The notes beneath the pieces were generated by a model, which saw nothing but the letters and a program-made list of their open reading frames with translations, searched no databases and was not told the DNA's origin. Made by a program: the position numbers and the translations under genes. DNA of 39,817 nt, taken from assembly GCA_015658775.1 (NCBI GenBank), contig DQOF01000035.1:1-39817 (forward strand). The letters run 5' to 3'. This DNA comes from Acidimicrobiia bacterium. GTDB taxonomy: Bacteria > Actinomycetota > Acidimicrobiia > Acidimicrobiales > MedAcidi-G1. Shown here in pieces: positions 8,484 to 18,683 of the stretch (position 1 is the stretch's first letter; every line of letters starts with the position of its first letter).

Positions 8484-9692
8484 ATGGTGCGTGACTCGAT
8501 AACGATCGTCGGAGCGTCGCTGGCGGGTCTGCGTGCCGCCGAGACGCTCCGCAGGGACGGCTTCAGCGGCCGGATCTCGCTGATCGGCGCCGAGGTCCAC
8601 GCTCCCTACGACAGGCCGCCGCTGTCAAAGCAGGTGCTGGCAGGCGCATGGGAGGCCGACAGGACGGTCCTGACCCCCGCCGACCGCCTCGAGCTTCTGG
8701 GCCTCGACATGCGCCTCGGCCGACGCGCTACCGGACTCGACCTGTCGGGTCGCATACTCGAGGTGGATGGCGTCAGCGAGTCCTACGACGGCCTGCTGAT
8801 TGCCACGGGAGCGCGCTGTCGGACCCTCCCGGGAACCGGCCACCTGGCCGGGGTGCACACCCTGCGGACCCTCGACGACAGCCTCGCCATCCTGGAGGCG
8901 ATGCGCGGCGATCCCCGCAGGGTGGTCGTCGTGGGAGCCGGGTTCATCGGTGCCGAGGTGGCCTCGACGGCAATAGGCCACGGGGTGCCGGTCACGATGG
9001 TCGAGGCACTCCCGGTGCCCCTCGGCCGGGTGCTCGGCGACATGGTGGGTTCTGTGATCGCTGAACTGCACCTGGAACACGGCGTCGACCTGCGCTGCGG
9101 GGTGGGTGTGGAGGCAGTGGAGGGTGGAGACCGGGTCGAATCCGTGCGGCTCACCGATGGCACCGTTGTGGAGGCGGACCTGGTGGTGGTGGGAATAGGC
9201 GTCGTGCCGGACACCGGATGGCTGGAGGGCTCCGGCCTCACCCTCGAGGACGGGGTGGTCTGCGACGAGACGTGCCTGGCGGCTCCGAACATCACAGCGG
9301 CAGGTGACGTGGCCCGCTGGCCCAACCCGCGCTACGGCGAGGTCATGCGGGTGGAACACTGGGACAACGCCGTCGAGCAGGGTGCACATGCGGCCCGACG
9401 GCTCCTGCAGTCGGAAGAGGAGGCCGTGCCCTACGCACCCGTGCCATGGTTCTGGAGCGACCAGTACGACCGCAAGATCCAGCTGGCCGGCCGGGCGCGT
9501 CCCGACGACGAGGTGCGGATCGTCTCGGGTTCCCTGGAGGAGCGTCGATTCGCCGCCCTCTACAGCAACGATGGGCGACTCACGGCGGTGTTGGGAATGA
9601 ACCGGCCCCGACACGTGATGCAGTTCAAGGGCCTCCTGGAGCGGGAAGCCTCGCTGGCCGAAGCCATCGAGTTCGCCGAGGGCCTGGGCTGA
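8484..9692 (+). CDS. FAD-dependent ferredoxin reductase (rhodocoxin reductase-like)
   Basis: ITIVGASLAGLRAAETLRRDGFSGRISLIGAEVHAPYDRPPLSKQVL, VVVVGAGFIGAEVASTAIGHG, ITAAGDVARWPNPRYGEVMRVEHWDNAVEQG. Confidence 0.95.
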   Translation: MVRDSITIVGASLAGLRAAETLRRDGFSGRISLIGAEVHAPYDRPPLSKQVLAGAWEADRTVLTPADRLELLGLDMRLGRRATGLDLSGRILEVDGVSESYDGLLIATGARCRTLPGTGHLAGVHTLRTLDDSLAILEAMRGDPRRVVVVGAGFIGAEVASTAIGHGVPVTMVEALPVPLGRVLGDMVGSVIAELHLEHGVDLRCGVGVEAVEGGDRVESVRLTDGTVVEADLVVVGIGVVPDTGWLEGSGLTLEDGVVCDETCLAAPNITAAGDVARWPNPRYGEVMRVEHWDNAVEQGAHAARRLLQSEEEAVPYAPVPWFWSDQYDRKIQLAGRARPDDEVRIVSGSLEERRFAALYSNDGRLTAVLGMNRPRHVMQFKGLLEREASLAEAIEFAEGLG

Positions 9693-10186
9693 CCTGTCGC
9701 GCCGCTGTCGCGTCGGCAGTTCTTGGGGTTGTGTCGGTCGCCTGTGGTGCCGGGTCTCCGGCTGGCGTCGACGTCGAGGCCCTGGAGCGGGCCGTACCGG
9801 CGCTGTTGGTGCCGGAACACCCCGAGATGGTCGTGGACGTGTCGTGTCCGACGATCGAGGTGGATGCTGCGGGGCCTGTCACGTGCAGCGCGACGATCGC
9901 CGGGCTGGTCGTGCCGATCGTCGTGTACGGGCCCGACGAGGACTCTCGCATGAAGGTCGAGTCAGAGGTCGAGCTGGTCATGGCAGCCGAGGTCGCCTCC
10001 TCCTCCGAGACTCGCCTGGACGCCGACCTGGGGATCGACAACGAGGTGGGCTGTGAGCCGGTGCTGAGGGTGGCTCGGGCCGGACAGTCATTCACCTGCA
10101 CGGCCACCGGACCCGATGGGCGGGCACATGTCCTCATCGCTACCCTTCTCGACGGGACCGGTGCCTTTCGACTGGATCCCGGATGA
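9689..10186 (+). CDS. Secreted/lipoprotein-like protein, possibly DUF4333-like
   Basis: Hydrophobic N-terminus AVASAVLGVVSVACGAGSPAG; VSCPTIEVDAAGPVTCSATIAG and GCEPVLRVARAGQSFTCTATGPDGRAHVL repeats. Start codon uncertain. Confidence 0.5.
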   Translation: MTCRAAVASAVLGVVSVACGAGSPAGVDVEALERAVPALLVPEHPEMVVDVSCPTIEVDAAGPVTCSATIAGLVVPIVVYGPDEDSRMKVESEVELVMAAEVASSSETRLDADLGIDNEVGCEPVLRVARAGQSFTCTATGPDGRAHVLIATLLDGTGAFRLDPG

Positions 10187-10210
10187 GGTGGGGTCTCTCG
10201 CCATTCGACC

Positions 10211-10732
10211 GTGACGACCCTTCCCGGATCTGGTGGGATGGGAAGGTTGCAGCAGGGAGATCGGTTGCCTACCGGTGAGGACGAACCAGCGGAGGAAGTG
10301 ATCGTGGCAGCATCGATGTTCTCGAGGTTCAGGCGGTCGAGGGATGCCGCGAACGTGTCGTCCGGGTCGGCGGTCGATGCGGGTCCGGCACCGATTGCCG
10401 ACCTGGGTGACTCCGACTTCTTCGACTCGCTCGACGGGCATGCGACCATCGTCGACTTCTGGGCACCCTGGTGTGGTCCGTGCAGGGCGCTGCATCCCAT
10501 TCTCGAGGAACTAGCACGTGCCCACGGCGGCGACAGGATCCACTTCGCCCGGGTGAACGTAGACGAGAACCCGGGTATCGCAGGGGCTCTCGGGATAATG
10601 AGCATCCCGACGCTGATGCTCTGCGATCTGGGTGGAAACGAGGTCGAGCGTCTTGTGGGGATGCCGGACCGCCGCCGCCTGGACAGGCTGGTCGAACAGG
10701 CCGGGGCCATCGGTTGCAGGCCTGAGGCCTAG
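10211..10732 (+). CDS. Thioredoxin family protein
   Basis: ATIVDFWAPWCGPCRALHPILEELARAHGGDRIHFARVNVDENPGIAGALGIMSIPTLMLCDLGG. True start may be internal. Confidence 0.92.
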   Translation: MTTLPGSGGMGRLQQGDRLPTGEDEPAEEVIVAASMFSRFRRSRDAANVSSGSAVDAGPAPIADLGDSDFFDSLDGHATIVDFWAPWCGPCRALHPILEELARAHGGDRIHFARVNVDENPGIAGALGIMSIPTLMLCDLGGNEVERLVGMPDRRRLDRLVEQAGAIGCRPEA

Positions 10733-10801
10733 TGGTGCCGTACGCCCGGCCGGAGACGAGCATCGAGCGCGGATCGACCTGTCCGAGTCCGGCGGTCAGC
10801 C

Positions 10802-13261
10802 CTAGGCCAGTCGCTCCGTCAGGCGCATGTTCACGTGCCGGCGCTCTCGGTGCTGGGCGACCATGAGGGTTCCCTGGGGGACCGGGTTGGCGTCCAGGAA
10901 CCTGTCGACGTCCGGGTCGACGGACGGGTCCACCAGCGCCCTCACACCCTCGAGCATCCGGGCGATGCTGTTCGACGGGAGCCTGCCGGTCAGGTCGGCC
11001 CAGTCGTCCGTGATGGTCCGCCAGACCAGGCCCCGGTGGTGTCGGTGGTGCAGAGCCTCCCTCAACAGGAACGGGGCGTCCTGGGTCCGGATGCCACCGT
11101 CCAGGATCTCAGCCAGCAGCTGCTCCAACTCTGCCCGTCCGGGGAAGAGCGCCATGGCGCGGAGGTGTCGTTGTTCCTCCTGCGCCGTGGCGGCGCCCAG
11201 GTAGCGCCGACGGCATTCGGCGAAGGTGTCTGCGTCGCCGTGCGTGGCGACGATCGAGACCACGGCAGCGGCTACTGCCGGGTCCTCCGTCCGGGTGTCG
11301 GCCCACCGGGACCGGGCCTCGGCGATCACGATCTCGTCGTCGGCGAGCGTTCCCGCAGCCGAGAGGACCAGGCCGCGTAGTTGACGGGTCCGGTCGTCAT
11401 CGTCGCCCAGGGGGGTCCAGCCCAGGCGGTCCACCTGGCTCTGAAGCAGGCCCAGGGCGTCGGCAGCCGAGGCCTCATGGCGGGTCGGGGCCACCAGGTC
11501 GATGGTGCCGAGCGCTCGGATGCAGGCCTGCCAGACGGCGAGGTCGTGATCGTCGGAGAAGGCCCGGACAGTGTCGAGGAAGTCGGCAGGTGAGGCCTCA
11601 CCGGCCAGGACAAGGGCCCAGTGGTCGTCGATGGCCGATGCCCGTTCTGCAGCCGACAGTGATCCGATCCCGCCGAAGATCGGTGGGCTCGAGCGGTAGA
11701 AGCCCGACGCATCGGCGTTCAGAGTCAGGAGGTCTCCCTCGATCGGCACGGTGACCGGCCCCTCCGGAGGCAGCAGCACCTTGTGCAGGCCGGAACTGGT
11801 GCGAATCCGGACCGGGACGGTCCACCCGGTGCCGTCGTCCACGCCGTCGTACCGGAACGGCCTCTGGACGAGGGTCAGGACGCCATCGTGGACGGCGCCG
11901 GTCACCACCGGGTGGCCACCCCGGAAGATCCAGCCGTGCATGAGGTCACGGACCGGTTCTCCGGAGGCCGCCTCCAGCGCGTCCCAGAGGTCGTCGTTGT
12001 CGGTGTTGCCGTGCAGGTGGTCGGCCAGGTAGCGGCGCACACCGTCCCGGAACGTCGTCTCGCCCAGGTACTGCTCGAGCATGCGCACGACGCCTGCACC
12101 CTTCTCGTAGGTGAGGAGGTCGAACATCCCCTCGGCGTCGGCAGGCGTGACCACCGGATACTCGATGGGGCGTGTCGAGGCCAGGGCATCTACGTCGAGG
12201 GCCGCCGAGCGTGCAGCGCCGAACCCTGTCCAGACGTCCCAGTCCGGCCTGTAGGTCTCCACGGCCTTCATCTCCATGAACGTGGCGAAGGCCTCGTTCA
12301 ACCAGATCCCGTTCCACCAGCGCATGGTCACCAGGTCGCCGAACCAGAGGTGCGCCAGCTCGTGGCTGAGCACGGCAGCCACGCTCTCCAACTCGCGTTG
12401 GGTGGCCTCGGCCGGGTCGACGAGCAGCAGGACCTCGCGGAACGTGATGCAGCCCAGGTTCTCCATTGCGCCGGAGGCGAAGTCGGGCAGGGCGACCAGA
12501 TCGACCTTGCCCCCAGGGATCCCGATGCCGTACCACTGCGTGAACCAGGCAAGGGCATGGGCCGCCACATCGAGGGCGAAGCCGGTCAGGTGCCCCCGCC
12601 CCGGTGGGTGGACGACGCGCACCGGCGTGCCAGCCACGTGGATCGGATCCGTGACCTCGAGGGGGCCGACCACGAACGCCACCAGGTAGGTGGACAGGGG
12701 GATGGTGTCGGCGAAGACCACGCGGTCGGTGTCGTCGTCCAGGGCGGTGCGGGAGGTCTCGGCGCCGTTAGAGACCGCCAGGAGTCCCCGGGGAACGACG
12801 AGCGACACGCCGAACGTGGCCTTCATGTCGGGCTCGTCGAAGCAGGGGAAGGCCCGCCTGGCGTCGGTCGACTCGAACTGGGTGGTCGCAATCGGGTGGC
12901 TGTCGCCGGCCCCGTCGACGATGGTGCTCCTGTAGAAGCCCCGCAGGCGATCGCCCAGCAGGCCCCCGAACGCCAACTCGATCCGTGCATGCCCCGGGGC
13001 GATGGTCCGGTCGGCCCTCAGCATCACCCGCTCCAGGTCCGGATCAAGGTCGACCGTCGGTTCCACCTTGCCGTCGCCGTCCGTGATGGCCGCCGAGCCG
13101 ATGGTCAGGTCGACGGCGTTCAGGGCGATCTCCGACACGCCTTCGATGACATCCACGTCGATCGCCACCGAGCCTGAGAATGTTCCGCGTCCGAGGTCTG
13201 GCCGGATCTCGAGGAGGTAGTGGCGCGGCAGGACGTCGCGGGGGAGTCGATGGTCTGACAT
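10802..13261 (-). CDS. pepN: M1 family metallopeptidase (aminopeptidase N-like)
   Basis: GAMENLG exopeptidase motif and HELAHLWFGDLVTMRWWNGIWLNEAFATFME zinc site. Start at ATG 13261. Confidence 0.95.
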   Translation of the reverse strand: MSDHRLPRDVLPRHYLLEIRPDLGRGTFSGSVAIDVDVIEGVSEIALNAVDLTIGSAAITDGDGKVEPTVDLDPDLERVMLRADRTIAPGHARIELAFGGLLGDRLRGFYRSTIVDGAGDSHPIATTQFESTDARRAFPCFDEPDMKATFGVSLVVPRGLLAVSNGAETSRTALDDDTDRVVFADTIPLSTYLVAFVVGPLEVTDPIHVAGTPVRVVHPPGRGHLTGFALDVAAHALAWFTQWYGIGIPGGKVDLVALPDFASGAMENLGCITFREVLLLVDPAEATQRELESVAAVLSHELAHLWFGDLVTMRWWNGIWLNEAFATFMEMKAVETYRPDWDVWTGFGAARSAALDVDALASTRPIEYPVVTPADAEGMFDLLTYEKGAGVVRMLEQYLGETTFRDGVRRYLADHLHGNTDNDDLWDALEAASGEPVRDLMHGWIFRGGHPVVTGAVHDGVLTLVQRPFRYDGVDDGTGWTVPVRIRTSSGLHKVLLPPEGPVTVPIEGDLLTLNADASGFYRSSPPIFGGIGSLSAAERASAIDDHWALVLAGEASPADFLDTVRAFSDDHDLAVWQACIRALGTIDLVAPTRHEASAADALGLLQSQVDRLGWTPLGDDDDRTRQLRGLVLSAAGTLADDEIVIAEARSRWADTRTEDPAVAAAVVSIVATHGDADTFAECRRRYLGAATAQEEQRHLRAMALFPGRAELEQLLAEILDGGIRTQDAPFLLREALHHRHHRGLVWRTITDDWADLTGRLPSNSIARMLEGVRALVDPSVDPDVDRFLDANPVPQGTLMVAQHRERRHVNMRLTERLA

Positions 13262-13339
13262 GGTCGGCCGAGCGTACCGGTCCCGCTGCCGCCGGATCGC
13301 CGCTCGACCTGCCGGCTGCGGCACACTGATGCTCCGGCC

Positions 13340-14368
13340 ATGGGCAGCAGGCCTGTGGGGACGACCGAGGAGCCTCAGGTGGAACCCACGATCGACGTGG
13401 TGGGAGTCGGCAACGCGATCGTCGACGTGCTGGCGTCGGTCGACGATTCGTTTATCCTCGAGCACGGCCTGACCAAGGGCTCCATGACCCTGATAGACGC
13501 CGAGCGTGCCGCCGTGCTCCACGCTGCGATGCCGCCGGGAATCGTGGCCTCCGGTGGCTCAGCGGCCAACACCATGGTGGGGGTGGCGGCGTTCGGTGGT
13601 CGTGCCGCCTACATCGGCAAGGTCCGTGACGACGACCTGGGAGAGGTGTTCCGGCGTGACCTCCGGGCTGTCGGCGTGGCGTTCGACGTGCCCGGTGCCA
13701 CCGACGGGCCGTCCACGGCGCGGTGTCTCATACAGGTGACGGCTGACGCACAGCGCACCCTGAACACGTTCCTCGGAGTGTCGGCGCACCTGGGGCCCGA
13801 TTCGGTCGACGCCGACCTGGTCGCGTCCGCCGCCCATCTCTACTGCGAGGGCTACCTCTGGGACAGGGATGAGGCCAAGGCGGCGATTCGATATGCCATG
13901 GATGCGGCCCGTCTCGCCCGGCGGACTGTCTCGCTGACGCTCTCCGACAGCTTCTGTGTGGAGCGACACCGCGCTGAGTGGCTGGACCTCCTGACCGACA
14001 GGGTCGACGTGGTCTTCGGCAACGCCCACGAACTCTGCTCGCTCTACGGGGTGGAGACCCTCGACCGGGCGGCCGACGCGGCGTCCGAACAGGTCGACCT
14101 GGCTTTCGTGACCCTCGGTGCACGAGGTTCGCTGGTGGTTGCGGGCTCCGACCGGATCCGGGTGGAGGCCGACGAGCTGCATGCCGTGGTCGACACGACC
14201 GGTGCGGGCGACCTGTACGCATCGGGCGTGCTCTACGGCCTCAGCCAGGGAGCCTCGCTGGCTGAGGCTGCCCGGCTGGGCAGTATCGCCGCCGCCGAGA
14301 TCATCAGCCACATGGGTGCCAGGCCTGAGGCCGACCTGGTCGCGGTGGCGCGCTCCCTGCTGGCCTGA
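13340..14368 (+). CDS. PfkB-family sugar/nucleoside kinase, likely adenosine kinase
   Basis: VVGVGNAIVDVLASVDD, ASGGSAANTMVGVAAFGGRAAYIGKVRDDDLG, DTTGAGDLYASGVLYGL. Start may be 13382. Confidence 0.88.
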   Translation: MGSRPVGTTEEPQVEPTIDVVGVGNAIVDVLASVDDSFILEHGLTKGSMTLIDAERAAVLHAAMPPGIVASGGSAANTMVGVAAFGGRAAYIGKVRDDDLGEVFRRDLRAVGVAFDVPGATDGPSTARCLIQVTADAQRTLNTFLGVSAHLGPDSVDADLVASAAHLYCEGYLWDRDEAKAAIRYAMDAARLARRTVSLTLSDSFCVERHRAEWLDLLTDRVDVVFGNAHELCSLYGVETLDRAADAASEQVDLAFVTLGARGSLVVAGSDRIRVEADELHAVVDTTGAGDLYASGVLYGLSQGASLAEAARLGSIAAAEIISHMGARPEADLVAVARSLLA

Positions 14369-14455
14369 TGGCCTCGGCCGGGCCCCGGATCCCGGACCCG
14401 TGTCCCGGATCCCGGATCAGGCCCGGTGCCCGGTGCCGGTATAGCGTCGGCTCCC

Positions 14456-15313
14456 ATGAGCGACGGATACACCTGCTTCGACACCGATGTCTGCAACGGC
14501 GTGGCCACGGTCACCATGTGCCGCGGCGATCAGCTGAACACGATGACCCCGGCCTTCTGGAACGAGCTTCCGGTGCTGATCCGCGAGCTGGATGCGTCCG
14601 GTGCTGCGCGGGTGGTCGTGTTGGCCTCCACCGGACGGCACTTCAGCGCCGGCATGGACCTGGCCGTCTTCGGTGGCGGGGCCGGGCGCGGGTCGGACGG
14701 AGCCGAGGTGGGGCGCCTGAGGGCCAACCTGCGCTCCAACGTCCTGCACCTCCAGGACACCTTCACCGCCATCGAGAGGGCACGCATGCCGGTTCTGGCC
14801 GCCATCCAGGGCGGCTGCATCGGCGGAGCCGTCGACATGGTCACCGCCTGCGACATGCGGTACGCATCCGAGGACGCCTTCTTCTGCATCCAGGAGATCA
14901 ACATCGGCATGACCGCCGACGTCGGCACCCTTCAGCGGCTTCCCAAGCTGATACCCGAGGGGGTGTGCCGCGAGCTCGCCTACACGGGTCGCCGCATGCC
15001 GGCGTCCGAGGCGAAGGCGGCCGGCCTCGTCAACGAGGTCTTCCCCGACCACGATTCTCTCCTCGCCGGGGTGCAGGCCGTGGCTGCGGAGATCGCCTCG
15101 AAGTCCCCGCTCGCAGTGTGGGGTTCCAAGGAGATGATCACCTACTCCAGGGACCACTCCACCGCCGACTCGCTGGACCACATAGCCACCTGGCAGGCCG
15201 GCATGTTCCAGCCCACCGACATGGTCGAGGCGTTCGAGGCACTGGCCGAGAAGCGCCCAGCCGGTTTCGACGACCTGCTGCCGTTCCGGGGCGGCCTCGG
15301 TGACGGGGTCTGA
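14456..15313 (+). CDS. Enoyl-CoA hydratase/isomerase family protein
   Basis: HFSAGMDLAVFGG, PVLAAIQGGCIGGAVDMVTACDMRYASEDAFFCIQEINIGMTADVGTLQRLPKLIPEG. Confidence 0.93.
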   Translation: MSDGYTCFDTDVCNGVATVTMCRGDQLNTMTPAFWNELPVLIRELDASGAARVVVLASTGRHFSAGMDLAVFGGGAGRGSDGAEVGRLRANLRSNVLHLQDTFTAIERARMPVLAAIQGGCIGGAVDMVTACDMRYASEDAFFCIQEINIGMTADVGTLQRLPKLIPEGVCRELAYTGRRMPASEAKAAGLVNEVFPDHDSLLAGVQAVAAEIASKSPLAVWGSKEMITYSRDHSTADSLDHIATWQAGMFQPTDMVEAFEALAEKRPAGFDDLLPFRGGLGDGV

Positions 15314-15322
15314 TCGCAGCGT

Positions 15323-15922
15323 TCAGGTCTCGGACGGATCGGCGGGCCTGTAGTCGAGCCTCAGGTCGCCCAGGCGTACCAGGGCGCTGCTGATCCAGGT
15401 GCCGAGGCTGCCGAAGTCTTCGTCGAGCGCTGTGCCGTCCTCGAGGGCCTTCTCGTCGAGTTCGTAGCTGCCTGCGTAGGACACCTCCACGGCCCAGTGG
15501 GGGTCGTCCGGCTCGTCGTAGATGGTTTCCACCGTCGGGCCCGACTGCTCCAACGCGTGGTCGCCCAGCTCCGGCGGCTCGTCAGGCAGCGCGGACAGGA
15601 CGATGCCCAGTAGCGGTGCCGACGCCAGTCGCTGGAGCCGCAGCACGACCTCGACGGTGATCTCGGGAGGGTCGGCCAACTGGCCCTCCAGGTACCAGTG
15701 CCGGTAGGCGGTCTGGGACCAGGTCGGCCATTCGAGGGTGAGGTCGCACCGGATCCTCGGCGGGTCCCCCTCGCCCGGCATGGCGTACGAGGTCGCCCAG
15801 TTGAGGTCGCCGAGCAGGATGTCGGCCTGGAACCGCTCCTCCAGGGCCTGGCGTTCCAGCCTGGCCGCCTCGAGGGCCTCGCGGAGCGCGCCGATGGCAT
15901 CGGAGAACACGTGGTCGAGCAT
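15323..15922 (-). CDS. Uncharacterised protein (199 aa)
   Basis: Intact ORF convergent with its neighbour; acidic protein, no family recognised. Confidence 0.6.
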   Translation of the reverse strand: MLDHVFSDAIGALREALEAARLERQALEERFQADILLGDLNWATSYAMPGEGDPPRIRCDLTLEWPTWSQTAYRHWYLEGQLADPPEITVEVVLRLQRLASAPLLGIVLSALPDEPPELGDHALEQSGPTVETIYDEPDDPHWAVEVSYAGSYELDEKALEDGTALDEDFGSLGTWISSALVRLGDLRLDYRPADPSET

Positions 15923-16006
15923 GGGATGGTCAGGCTAGCCACAGGTCCGGCGGGGGTCAGGCGGTTGTGGCAGCCTGCAGGGACGGGTGGGGCAGACTGT
16001 CGTCTC

Positions 16007-17218
16007 ATGCGTGCCGCAGCCACCGACAGGATCCAGCCGAAGGCGGCTCGCCGGATGGCACTCGCCGCCCAGGGATTCGCCGACCCGGCGCCGGTCGGAC
16101 GGGTCGATGTCCGCCACTTCAGGCGCGTTCTGGGCCGCCTCGGACTCCTCCAACTGGACTCGGTCCAGGCCGTCTGCCGGTCGCACTACCTGCCCGTCTA
16201 CAGCCGCCTGGGCGTCTATGACCGGATGCGGCTCGACGACTGGCTCTGGAACTCGGGGGAGATGTTCGAGACCTGGGCCCACGAGGCGTCCATCCTGCCG
16301 GTCGGGCTGGAGCCGCTGCTGCGCTGGCGGAAGCAGCGCGCCGCAGAGGGCCGGACGTGGTCCGGACTCCACGCCATGGGTAGCGGGCAGCCCGACTATG
16401 TAGCCGCCGTCCTGGCCGAGGTCGAACGACGCGGGGCCGTCACGGCAGCGCAGTTGAGTGACCCCCGTCCCAGGTCGGGGGACTGGTGGGACGGTCGCTC
16501 GGATGGCAAGAGGGCTGTGGACTGGCTGTTCCGGATCGGGCGTGTGGGCAGCAGGAGGGTCGGCAACTTCGAGCGTTCCTACGAGCCCTTCGACGCGGTG
16601 GTGCCAGCCGGGATCCGTGCCATGCCGACACCGTCGATCGAGTCGGCCCAGCGGGACCTCCTGGAGATCGCCGGACGCTGTCAGGGAATCGGGACTGCCG
16701 CCGACCTCGCCGACCACTTCCGCATCCGCACCGTCGAGGCGCGTCCCCGTCTGCTCGAACTGGTCGACGAGGGACGCCTGTGTCCCGTGCAGGTGGAGGG
16801 TTGGCACGAGCCGGCGTTCATGCATCCGGGGGTGGCCCGAGCCGGGCGGGTCGATGCCCGTGCGCTCCTGTCGCCGTTCGACCCGGTGGTCTGGCACAGG
16901 CCGCGGGCCGAGCGGCTCTTCGGATTCCGGTACCGGATCGAGATCTACGTGCCCGCCGACAGGCGGCGGTACGGCTACTACGTGCTTCCCTTCCTGCTGG
17001 GCGACGAGCTCGTGGGGCGGGTGGACGTGAAGGCCGATCGGGCGGCGGGCGTCCTGCAGGCCAGGGGGGTGTTCGCCGAGGACGGTGTCGACAGGGCACA
17101 CGTTGCAGTCGAGTTGGCAGTGGAGTTGGAGCGGCTGGCCGTGTTCCTGGGACTGGACGAGGTGGCGGTTGGTCGTCGTGGCAACCTGATGGCTGCCCTG
17201 CGTTCGGCCCGCCGTTGA
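16007..17218 (+). CDS. Winged-helix DNA-binding protein, YcaQ-like (DNA glycosylase AlkZ/YcaQ family)
   Basis: RRMALAAQGFADP...RVLGRLGLLQLDSVQAVCRSHYLPVYSRLGVYDR...WAHEASILPV...LLSPFDPVVWHRPRAERLFGFRYRIEIYVPADRRRYGYYVLPFLLGDELVGRVDVKADR. Confidence 0.88.
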   Translation: MRAAATDRIQPKAARRMALAAQGFADPAPVGRVDVRHFRRVLGRLGLLQLDSVQAVCRSHYLPVYSRLGVYDRMRLDDWLWNSGEMFETWAHEASILPVGLEPLLRWRKQRAAEGRTWSGLHAMGSGQPDYVAAVLAEVERRGAVTAAQLSDPRPRSGDWWDGRSDGKRAVDWLFRIGRVGSRRVGNFERSYEPFDAVVPAGIRAMPTPSIESAQRDLLEIAGRCQGIGTAADLADHFRIRTVEARPRLLELVDEGRLCPVQVEGWHEPAFMHPGVARAGRVDARALLSPFDPVVWHRPRAERLFGFRYRIEIYVPADRRRYGYYVLPFLLGDELVGRVDVKADRAAGVLQARGVFAEDGVDRAHVAVELAVELERLAVFLGLDEVAVGRRGNLMAALRSARR

Positions 17219-17222
17219 GAGG

Positions 17223-18683
17223 TCAGGCCCTGGCCCTGCGCCAGGCGGCGTAGCGGGTCAGGTGCCCGAGGGCGGTGACGGCCCGGTCGGCCGAGGGGTA
17301 GCAGAGCCGTCCCGACCCGCGGACGGCTGCGACCATTGGGTTGTCCGGCCGGACGACGGCCAGTTCCGAGGCAACCATCACCGGCTTGTCGTTTCTGGAC
17401 GAGGCGGCGGTGGTCGCCTCTGCATACCGTTGTTCCTGGCGCTCGTGGTAGTCGACGATGCGTCCGAGGCCGTGGTCGGGGAAGAAGGGCCCACTGCGGG
17501 TGAACGCAGCGGTGTTGCCCTGGATTCCGAGCCCCAGCTGGATGACCGAGTCGACGTCGGGGTGGGCGGCCACCAGGTCTAGGAGTTCCGGGATCGTGTC
17601 GCGGGTCTCTCCGGCTGCCAGGTCGACCGGGTTGTTGCGGCTCCAGCGGGGCGGGAGCATGCCGTCTATGGCCGTGAGCAGGTCGGCTGGCAGCGGGGTC
17701 AGGGTGAGGTCCGGGTGCCTGGTGACGGCGTCGGCGGCGATGACTCCCCACCCCCCGGCGGTGGTCAGCACGATGACCCGGTCACCGGCCGGTAGCGGCT
17801 GGCTGGCGAACGTGGCGGCAGCCTCGAAGGCCGACTCGATGGTGGCGGCCCGCAGCATGCCCGCCTGGCGTGCCATGCCGTCGAAGATGCGGTCGTCGCC
17901 GGCCAGCGAGCCGGTGTGCGACGCTGCCGCTCGCTGTCCACCCGAGGTGGCCCCACCCTTCACCACGACCACCGGCATCCGCCTGCACACCTCGCGCACC
18001 CGTTCGAAGAAGTCGCGGCCGTCGGCGAGGCCCTCGATGTAGCAGAGACCGACCTCGGTCTCAGGATCGTCGGCGAACCATTCGAGGTAGTCGGCCACCC
18101 CGGTTGCGGCCGCATTTCCGGCCGACACGGCCCGGCTTATTCCGACACCTGTCTGCTCCGCGTAGTTCAGGAAGGCCGAGACGAAGTTGCCCGACTGGGA
18201 GGCGACACCTATCCGCCCCCGCGGCGGGTAGGGGGCCACGATCTGCGCGCAGAGGGATGCAGGCGGCGAGACGACCCCCTGGCCGTTGGGGCCTGCCATC
18301 ACGAGGTCCAGCTCGTCCGCCAGCGCCACGAGCCTGCGCTCCGCGTCTGCGCCGTCGGCGCCGGTCTCCGAGTAGCCGCCGGCGGCCACGAACACCGCGC
18401 GCACGCCCTTCGAGGCAGCCTTCCGGATGATCTCCTCGTTGACCGAGGCAGGGGTACAGATCATCAGCAGGTCCGCCTCTCCCGCAGGCACGTCGTCGAC
18501 CGATGCGAGCACGGGGCGGTCCAGGACGGTGCCCGCCTCACGGCCGATGGCGTACACAGGACCCGAGAAGCCGCATGACAGGATGTTGTGGAGGGCGACG
18601 AAGCCGAACTTGGCAGGGTGGCTGGAGACCCCGGTGACTATCACACCCCGCGGCTCGAACAGGGCGGACAGGTCCCGGGCCAT
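17223..18683 (-). CDS. ADP-forming acyl-CoA synthetase, CoA-binding (alpha-type) subunit
   Basis: LFEPRGVIVTGVSSHPAKFGFVALHNIL...GPNGQGVVSPPASLCA...RIGVASQSGNFVSAFLNYAEQTGVGISRAVSAGNAAATGVADYLEWFADDPETEVGLCYIEG. Confidence 0.9.
   Translation of the reverse strand: MARDLSALFEPRGVIVTGVSSHPAKFGFVALHNILSCGFSGPVYAIGREAGTVLDRPVLASVDDVPAGEADLLMICTPASVNEEIIRKAASKGVRAVFVAAGGYSETGADGADAERRLVALADELDLVMAGPNGQGVVSPPASLCAQIVAPYPPRGRIGVASQSGNFVSAFLNYAEQTGVGISRAVSAGNAAATGVADYLEWFADDPETEVGLCYIEGLADGRDFFERVREVCRRMPVVVVKGGATSGGQRAAASHTGSLAGDDRIFDGMARQAGMLRAATIESAFEAAATFASQPLPAGDRVIVLTTAGGWGVIAADAVTRHPDLTLTPLPADLLTAIDGMLPPRWSRNNPVDLAAGETRDTIPELLDLVAAHPDVDSVIQLGLGIQGNTAAFTRSGPFFPDHGLGRIVDYHERQEQRYAEATTAASSRNDKPVMVASELAVVRPDNPMVAAVRGSGRLCYPSADRAVTALGHLTRYAAWRRARA

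Noticed and set aside
11783-13177. 464-aa plus-strand ORF
   Set aside because: Antisense to the M1 aminopeptidase with clear GAMEN/HELAH motifs; a typical high-GC shadow ORF.
15698-16006. N-terminal 103 aa of the 15698-17218 ORF
   Set aside because: Antisense to the 15323-15922 gene and outside the YcaQ-like domain; real start is likely ATG 16007.
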